A DNA stretch of 64,000 nt from Spongilla lacustris. Its lineage: Eukaryota; Porifera; Demospongiae; Spongillida; Spongillidae. The notes under the pieces are model-generated. The model saw only the letters and a list, made by a program, of their open reading frames with translations. It did not search any database and was not told the DNA's origin. Numbering within the stretch: position 1 is the first letter of the stretch; every line of letters begins with the position of its first letter. The stretch is from the NCBI GenBank assembly GCA_949361645.1, contig OX442420.1:220564-284563 (forward strand), given 5' to 3'. Positions 58,201 through 64,000 of this stretch are shown here, piece after piece. The position numbers and the translations under genes are program-made.

Positions 58201-61200
58201 ATAAGTGAGGGAGAGGGTCATCATAAGTGAGGGAGAGGGTCGTCATAAGTGAGGGAGAGGGTCGTCATAAGTGAGGGAGAGGGTCGTCATAAGTGAGGGA
58301 GAGGGTCGTCATAAGTGAGGGAGAGGGTCGTCATAAGTGAGGGAGAGGGTCATCATAAGTGAGGGAGAGGGTCGTCATAAGTGAGGGAGAGGGTCGTCAT
58401 AAGTGAGGGAGAGGGTCATCATAAGTGAGGGAGAGGGTCATCATAAGTGAGGGAGAGGGTCATCATAAGTGAGGGAGAGGGTCATAAGTGAGGAAGAGGG
58501 TCATCATAAGTGAGGGAGAGGGTCGTCATAAGTGAGGGAGAGGGTCGTCATAAGTGAGGGAGAGGGTCGTCATAAGTGAGGGAGAGGGTCGTCATAAGTG
58601 AGGAAGAGGGTCGTCATAAGTGAGGGAGAGGGTCATCATAAGTGAGGGAGAGGGTCATCATAAGTGAGGGAGAGGGTCGTCATAAGTGAGGGAGAGGGTC
58701 ATAAGTGAGGAAGAGGGTCATCATAAGTGAGGGAGAGGGTCGTCATAAGTGAGGGAGAGGGTCGTCATAAGTGAGGGAGAGGGTCGTCATAAGTGAGGGA
58801 GAGGGTTGTCATAAGTGAGGGAGAGGGTCGTCATAAGTGAGGGAGAGGGTCGTCATAAGTGAGGGAGAGGGTCGTCATAAGTGAGGGAGAGGATTGTCAT
58901 AAGTGAGGGAGAGGGTCATAAGTGAGGGAGAGGGTCATAAGTGAGGGAGAGGGTCGTCATAAGTGAGGGAGAGGGTCATAAGTGAGGGAGAGGGTCATAA
59001 GTGAGGGAGAGGGTCATAAGTGAGGGAGAGGGTCATCATAAGTGAGGGAGAGGGTCGTCATAAGTGAGGGAGAGGGTCGTCATAAGTGAGGGAGAGGGTC
59101 GTCATAAGTGAGGGAGAGGATTGTCATAAGTGAGGGAGAGGGTTGTCATAAGTGAGGGAGAGGGTCGTCATAAGTGAGGGAGAGGGTTGTCATAAGTGAG
59201 GGAGAGGGTCGTCATAAGTGAGGGAGAGGGTCATCATAAGTGAGGGAGAGGGTCATCATAAGTGAGGGAGAGGGTCGTCATAAGTGAGGGAGAGGGTCAT
59301 CATAAGTGAGGGAGAGGGTCGTCATAAGTGAGGGAGAGGGTCATCATAAGTGAGGGAGAGGGTCATCATAAGTGAGGGAGAGGGTCGTCATAAGTGAGGG
59401 AGAGGGTCATCATAAGTGAGGGAGAGGGTCATAAGTGAGGGAGATGGTTGTCATAAGTGAGGGAGAGGGTCGTCATAAGTGAGGGAGAGGGTCATAAGTG
59501 AGGGAGAGGGTTGTCATAAGTGAGGGAGAGGGTCGTCATAAGTGAGGGAGAGGGTCATAAGTGAGGGAGAGGGTCATCATAAGTGAGGGAGAGGGTCGTC
59601 ATAAATGAGGGAGAGGGTCGTCATAAGTGAGGGAGAGGGTCATCATAAGTGAGGGAGAGGGTCATAAGTGAGGGAGAGGGTTGTCATAAGTGAGGGAGAG
59701 GGTCGTCATAAGTGAGGGAGAGGGTCATAAGTGAGGGAGAGGGTCATCATAAGTGAGGGAGAGGGTCATCATAAGTGAGGGAGAGGGTCGTCATAAGTGA
59801 GGGAGAGGGTCGTCATAAGTGAGGGAGAGGATTGTCATAAGTGAGGGAGAGGGTTGTCATAAGTGAGGGAGAGGGTCGTCATAAGTGAGGGAGAGGGTTG
59901 TCATAAGTGAGGGAGAGGGTCGTCATAAGTGAGGGAGAGGGTCATCATAAGTGAGGGAGAGGGTCATAAGTGAGGGAGAGGGTCGTCATAAGTGAGGGAG
60001 AGGGTCGTCATAAGTGAGGGAGAGGGTTGTCATAAGTGAGGGAGAGGGTCGTCATAAGTGAGGGAGAGGGTCGTCATAAGTGAGGGAGAGGGTCGTCATA
60101 AGTGAGGGAGAGGGTCGTCATAAGTGAGGGAGAGGGTCATCATAAGTGAGGGAGAGGGTCGTCATAAGTGAGGGAGAGGGTCATCATAAGTGAGGGAGAG
60201 GGTTGTCATAAGTGAGGGAGAGGGTCGTCATAAGTGAGGGAGAGGGTCATAAGTGAGGGAGAGGGTCGTCATAAGTGAGGGAGAGGGTCATCATAAGTGA
60301 GGGAGAGGGTCATCATAAGTGAGGGAGAGGGTCGTCATAAGTGAGGGAGAGGGTCATAAGTGGGGAGAGGGTCGTCATAAGTGAGGGAGAGGGTCATCAT
60401 AAGTGAGGGAGAGGGTCGTCATAAGTGAGGGAGAGGGTCGTCATAAGTGGGGAGAGGGTCATCATAAGTGAGGGAGAGGGTCATCATAAGTGAGGGAGAG
60501 GGTCGTCATAAGTGAGGGAGAGGGTCATCATAAGTGAGGGAGAGGGTCGTCATAAGTGAGGGAGAGGGTCATCATAAGTGAGGGAGAGGGTCATCATAAG
60601 TGAGGGAGAGGGTCATCATAAGTGAGGGAGAGGGTCGTCATAAGTGAGGGAGAGGGTCATCATAAGTGAGGGAGAGGGTCATCATAAGTGAGGGAGAGGG
60701 TCGTCATAAGTGAGGGAGAGGGTCGTCATAAGTGAGGGAGAGGGTCGTCATAAGTGAGGGAGAGGGTCGTCATAAGTGAGGGAGAGGGTCGTCATAAGTG
60801 AGGGAGAGGGTTGTCATAAGTGAGGGAGAGGGTCGTCATAAGTGAGGGAGAGGGTCGTCATAAGTGAGGGAGAGGGTCGTCATAAGTGAGGGAGAGGGTC
60901 ATCATAAGTGAGGGAGAGGGTCGTCATAAGTGAGGGAGAGGGTCATCATAAGTGAGGGAGAGGGTCATCATAAGTGAGGGAGAGGGTCATCATAAGTGAG
61001 GGAGAGGGTCATCATAAGTGAGGGAGAGGGTCATCATAAGTGAGGGAGAGGGTCATCATAAGTGAGGGAGAGGGTCGTCATAAGTGAGGGAGAGGGTCAT
61101 CATAAGTGAGGGAGAGGGTCGTCATAAGTGAGGGAGAGGGTCGTCATAAGTGAGGGAGAGGGTCGTCATAAGTGAGGGAGAGGGTCATCATAAGTGAGGG

Positions 61201-62996
61201 AGAGGGTCATCATAAGTGAGGGAGAGGGTCGTCATAAGTGAGGGAGAGGGTCATCATAAGTGAGGGAGAGGGTCGTCATAAGTGAGGGAGAGGGTCATAA
61301 GTGAGGGAGATGGTCGTCATAAGTGAGGGAGAGGGTCATAAGTGGGGAGAGGGTCATCATAAATGGGTGACCATTCTCTCTGTATCATGGTGCTAATTCT
61401 GATCATTATTGGAGGGTTATGAATATGTAATGAGAATTAAATCATACTCCTAATTGCACCAATTTTTTTTTCTTTCATTTGACATCACTGGACTATGATA
61501 CATGTAACCATTGTAAGATTCTTATGCCTCACAAAGGTGTTGTGACAGAGTTGTGATTCCATAGTTTACAAAGTAAGTCCAAAGTAAGTTGTTTGTAAAC
61601 TGTGGGTTCTCCCTATCACAACTTTGTCATTAACAAACATCCAATCAGCAAGCAATTTATTATTTTCTTAGAAGCTTGGGCAACAGGATGCTTTTTCGCT
61701 GAATTGTCAACATCGGGTTTGCATGGTTCAAATTAGAGCTCTAATGTAAATGTGCGTATATGGGCCTATTTATGAGGAACGAGGGCTGTGCTTTTGAGTT
61801 CCTGTGGCAAGCACAGGATTTAGGAAAGAACTACTTGTAGGAGGGAGGGGGCCAGGGGTCCAACTAAGAGGGGGCCCAGGGGCCCGACTAAGGAAGTTAT
61901 AGATTCACTCTGCTGGCTGTATCCGAGGCTTGATAGGTCCCAGAGGTAAATCTTATCATAACTCCAACACCGAAAATACTTCTAAGCCAAATTTTAATCA
62001 CTAGTAGGAAAATGGTGTCCAAACAAACGGTGACTTTTCGTAATACCTTTACAACGATGGTTAAAGCGAGGCTTAGTGTCAAACATAGCACAGTGGTGAA
62101 TCATTTTATAAATTTACGTACGTGCCGCATCTCCATTTCTATGTGATGTCACGCATAATAAACATGGAAGACTTGAAGCGAATCAGAGGATAGCTCTGAT
62201 GAGGGATCTGAAGATGTCACCGAATCAGACGATGATGGAGAGGAAATAGAAATGGTGATTTTATTGTCTGCCATTTTGTTTTCAATACTTTACCCTAACC
62301 AGGCAATGTCATGTCAGCCTGTACTTTATGAAGTGCCCAAATACTGGCAAATGCACATTTCTTTTCGTACCTTAGCCGTCCATTTAATTAAGAAACATAA
62401 ATGCTTGACGTCATGTAAAAATGGAGGTGTGGCACGTATGTAAATTGATCAAATCGTTCACTGCTGCAGCACTAAGCCTCGCCTGAACCATCGCTGTAAA
62501 GGTATCGCGAAAAGTCACCGTTGGTTTGGATACCATTTTTCAACTAGTGATTAAAATTGGTGTTGGAGTTATGATAATATTTACCTCCATGACCTATCAG
62601 GCCTCGGATACAGCCAGCGGTGTGATGCTATAACATCAAAATCGTATCATATGCACATAAGGGATGGAGCAATGTGTTTCTAGAATTTGGTAAGAAACCA
62701 TTTATGGTCATGGAAATATAACGTTTTCAAAAACACCTTAAAAGTCATTTTAAAAGGTTTCATATGTGCCACATCTATAGAAGGAGGGAGGGGGCCCAGG
62801 GGTTCAACTAGTTTTCAACCACTATAATCATACTCTTTTTCCTTTATCCTTCCTCTCTTCTCTTCTCTTTCCTCTCCCCTCTCCTCCCCTCTCTCCTCCC
62901 TCCCTTTCTCTGTATGTAGCTGCATTTATTCAAAGACTAGTGATCTCAACTACGTATGGTCCAGGGTTCTGGCTCAGGGTGCAAGACCTTTGCTGA
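55277..62996 (+). CDS. MRPL1: Mitochondrial large-subunit ribosomal protein uL1m
   Basis: Seven exons with matching phases: 55277-55549, 55817-55900, 56488-56556, 56753-56867, 57157-57260, 57851-57935, 62920-62996 (268 residues, TGA stop). L1 forms the stalk that binds 23S/16S rRNA near the E site. The first 45 residues are Arg/Ala-rich without acidic residues until position 31 (MAAQRSVLAHAVPRLLRPCV...), a mitochondrial presequence. L1 features follow: IRALRAYSFAETETVELSIK, PYSFGQQRSVLFFAE, DAGADIVGGEELAKQ, DFDICLATPTMYEKI, IAGAVKMFKGSREF and VNLRTLVDEVSEHK. The end is FIQRLVISTTYGPGFWLRV. Human MRPL1 is somewhat longer, mainly at the C-terminus. Intron 6 is 5 kb because of a giant minisatellite and an inverted-repeat element. 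Confidence 0.95.
56525..56622 (+). repeat. Partial exon plus splice-donor triplication in MRPL1
   Basis: The end of exon 3 and its donor (GGAGGAGCTGGCTAAACAGG followed by TACTTGTGG) is repeated three times in a row. Copies 2 and 3 lie in the intron and carry their own GTACTT or GTCTAA. The third has GGTTAAACAG. Confidence 0.9.
56875..57025. repeat. TG-rich tandem repeat
   Basis: TGTGTGTTGTGTATGTGTGCA-like units in the MRPL1 intron following exon 56753-56867. Confidence 0.88.
57700..57808. repeat. ACAAGGGACACACATGGCTTGT tandem repeat
   Basis: Four to five copies of a 24- to 27-bp unit built on GGGACACACATGGCTTGTAC in the MRPL1 intron before exon 57851-57935. Confidence 0.88.
58105..61362. 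repeat. Giant 22/16-bp minisatellite, about 150 copies
   Basis: A 3.25-kb array in the last MRPL1 intron. The main unit is GTGAGGGAGAGGGTCGTCAT plus AA (22 bp), with variants at one site (GTCGTC, GTCATC, GTTGTC) and a short 16-bp form lacking the GTC trinucleotide pair. Longer blocks of several units recur, for example around 59.1-59.4 kb and 59.8-60.0 kb, which shows higher-order duplication. Each unit contains TAAGTGAGG, similar to a 5' splice site. Confidence 0.97.
61363..61895. other. MRPL1 intron, unique sequence
   Basis: No exon recognised. Contains a G-rich stretch ending GGGGGCCCAGGGGCCCGACT that is echoed at about 62785-62810, on the other side of the inverted-repeat element. Confidence 0.5.
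61896..62634. mobile_element. Inverted-repeat element, about 740 bp with 180-bp arms
   Basis: The left arm 61896-62090 and right arm about 62450-62634 are inverted copies at roughly 85% identity, ending in GTTATAG/CTATAAC. The plus-strand interior has an acidic coding-like stretch, SEDSSDEGSEDVTESDDDGE, which resembles the acidic N-terminal region of some transposases. The reading runs to a stop at 62441. The element is in MRPL1 intron 6. A non-autonomous derivative is likely. Confidence 0.82.
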
Positions 62997-63466
62997 GGGA
63001 CAGAGACCTTTGCGAATAGTACTGTCATCACCTCATTTATAGTGTGCACATTCTCAGCAAGTGGTAAAATCATCATTGATGGTCCAAGTTGCATTAAATT
63101 TGGCTTTGCTCTCTGTGTCAATGACTCATGGCGCCCGCATACACATATGGGCACACGTCCGAGTCGATCCAACATACATGTACGTACACATATGGGCACA
63201 CAAGGGATCAACCAATCTAAGGTCTAGGCACACGCTCATATAGGACTTCTTCATTCTAAAAGCATTACGTACGAATTATGTACGAAAGTGCTGTTTGATC
63301 TATTTAACGAAATCAAATGCGTGCGTGAATTATGAAATTTTTCGCTCTTGTGCGAGTCGGCGGTACGCTAAAGTTTACCTTGAAAAAACTTGCACGCGTT
63401 TCTGAATATCAGGTAACAGTAAAAGTTTACCCCCCGTCTCACTCCTACTTGTTCCCGCACGAAACC
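62997..63466. other. MRPL1 3' flank and upstream region of the next gene
   Basis: About 470 bp. Contains a duplicated CACATATGGGCACAC block (63143-63155 and 63186-63201). No AATAAA was assigned with confidence and no further gene was seen. Confidence 0.5.
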
Positions 63467-64000
63467 ATGCAGAATTCTACATGGACAAAGATGGCAGAAG
63501 CTTCGAGTTCCAGTTTCGACTGGAACCTCTTAGTGTCTGTACTCAACTTGGAGGATAAACCGCTCTACTTCTGCAGCGAAACCGTCCCCAACAGGTATAG
63601 CTCCATACACAGCACAGAAGGCGACCTTCTGGCTAGGTTTCCCCGGGGTACCTGTTTTGCCCTCACTGCCCATAACCCCGGGGACAGTCAGCAGAGCAGT
63701 GTGAGGAACGCCCTGGCCCATGCGGCACTTGAGAGGGACCTTGTCTCCTGCAAACCGAGCAACGCTCGCGTCTTATCCAGCTTCGCGTTCTTCCCGGGCA
63801 CTCGCGGGCGTTTTCAGAGGAGTCTCTTCATATCGTCACCCCAACATCAGACTGGTGCCACTGAACAGGTTGTGGCTGAAATGGCGAGAAAGTACGGGCA
63901 ACCTGCGTTCTACAGGTACGTGTGGAAGGCGGAAACAATTGTCCAAGAACTCGTAGCAACGGTCAGTTGTCAGCTCGTCTCGTCGTTCCCGATAGCTCCC
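63467..64000 (+). CDS. DUF3293-like protein, 5' part (runs off the window)
   Basis: Open for all 178 codons from the ATG at 63467 to the window end. A second in-frame ATG at 63491 (context AAGATGG) is also possible. Around residues 65-95 it reads GTCFALTAHNPGDSQQSSVR then NALAHAALERDL. Further on come RSLFIS and EMARKYGQPAFYRYVW. This order (A-TA-NP, a spaced N-x3-H-x2-L helix, a hydrophobic strand and an Arg/Lys-x-Gly/Tyr-x-Gln helix with a final F-W) matches my recollection of the DUF3293 family, whose function is unknown and which is mostly bacterial. TACAGGTACGTG at about 63910 could be a splice donor, so the last residues may be intronic. The DUF assignment is from pattern memory only. 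Confidence 0.6.
   Translation, partial: MQNSTWTKMAEASSSSFDWNLLVSVLNLEDKPLYFCSETVPNRYSSIHSTEGDLLARFPRGTCFALTAHNPGDSQQSSVRNALAHAALERDLVSCKPSNARVLSSFAFFPGTRGRFQRSLFISSPQHQTGATEQVVAEMARKYGQPAFYRYVWKAETIVQELVATVSCQLVSSFPIAP

Noticed and set aside
58105..61362. CRISPR-like regular repeat array
   Set aside because: Units are contiguous without unique spacers, lie in a eukaryotic intron, and there are no cas genes.

Overview
This is a eukaryotic nuclear window, almost certainly from an invertebrate animal. Genes are split by spliceosomal introns with GT..AG ends, some very short (54 bp at 793-846). There is a Pol III tRNA gene, a nuclear-encoded mitochondrial ribosomal protein, an XPG/ERCC5 repair nuclease and several CABIT-domain adaptors. 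CABIT is an animal family (THEMIS/GAREM). Compact introns, dense minisatellites and degraded retroelements would fit a sponge or another early-branching animal, but that is inference. Nothing bacterial, plasmid-like or CRISPR-like is present.

Layout. (1) About 0.7-14.5 kb, minus strand: the 5' two thirds of an XPG/ERCC5 endonuclease gene, 11 exons rebuilt here with consistent phases. The 3' end lies beyond position 1. Its introns are packed with minisatellites, a 0.6-kb inverted-repeat transposon and, in sense orientation, a tRNA-Gly(CCC) gene. (2) 14.5-19.2 kb: repeats and retroelement scraps. (3) 19.2-54.95 kb: a local family of five CABIT-domain genes. Three are on the minus strand (19.2-21.8, 23.6-28.0, 31.8-32.7 kb) and two on the plus strand (43.7-45.1, 53.0-54.95 kb). 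The two groups are separated by a decayed reverse-transcriptase element (35.4-38.7 kb) and several inverted-repeat transposons. (4) 55.3-63.0 kb, plus strand: a seven-exon MRPL1 (uL1m) gene whose last intron holds a 3.25-kb minisatellite. (5) 63.5 kb to the end: the 5' part of a DUF3293-like gene.

The most interesting content is the CABIT cluster. Each member has its CABIT module in one uninterrupted exon. Three share an exact 28-residue spacing between a core cysteine (LPxxC) and an FPCxAC motif. The C-terminal tails carry phosphotyrosine-ligand-like motifs: YxxM four times in one gene; SPVYE[T/K]L twice plus YVTM, YEEM and YVNT in another; YxxL, YIHM and SH3-type proline motifs in a third. 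By analogy with THEMIS and GAREM this looks like a locally expanded set of tyrosine-kinase adaptors with diversified docking tails.

A second unexpected pattern is that several introns start with a tandem array whose unit is a copy of the exon end plus its own 5' splice site: about 65 copies after one ERCC5 exon, about 11 after another, 4-5 after a CABIT exon and 3 after an MRPL1 exon. The locus thus looks prone to minisatellite growth seeded at splice donors.
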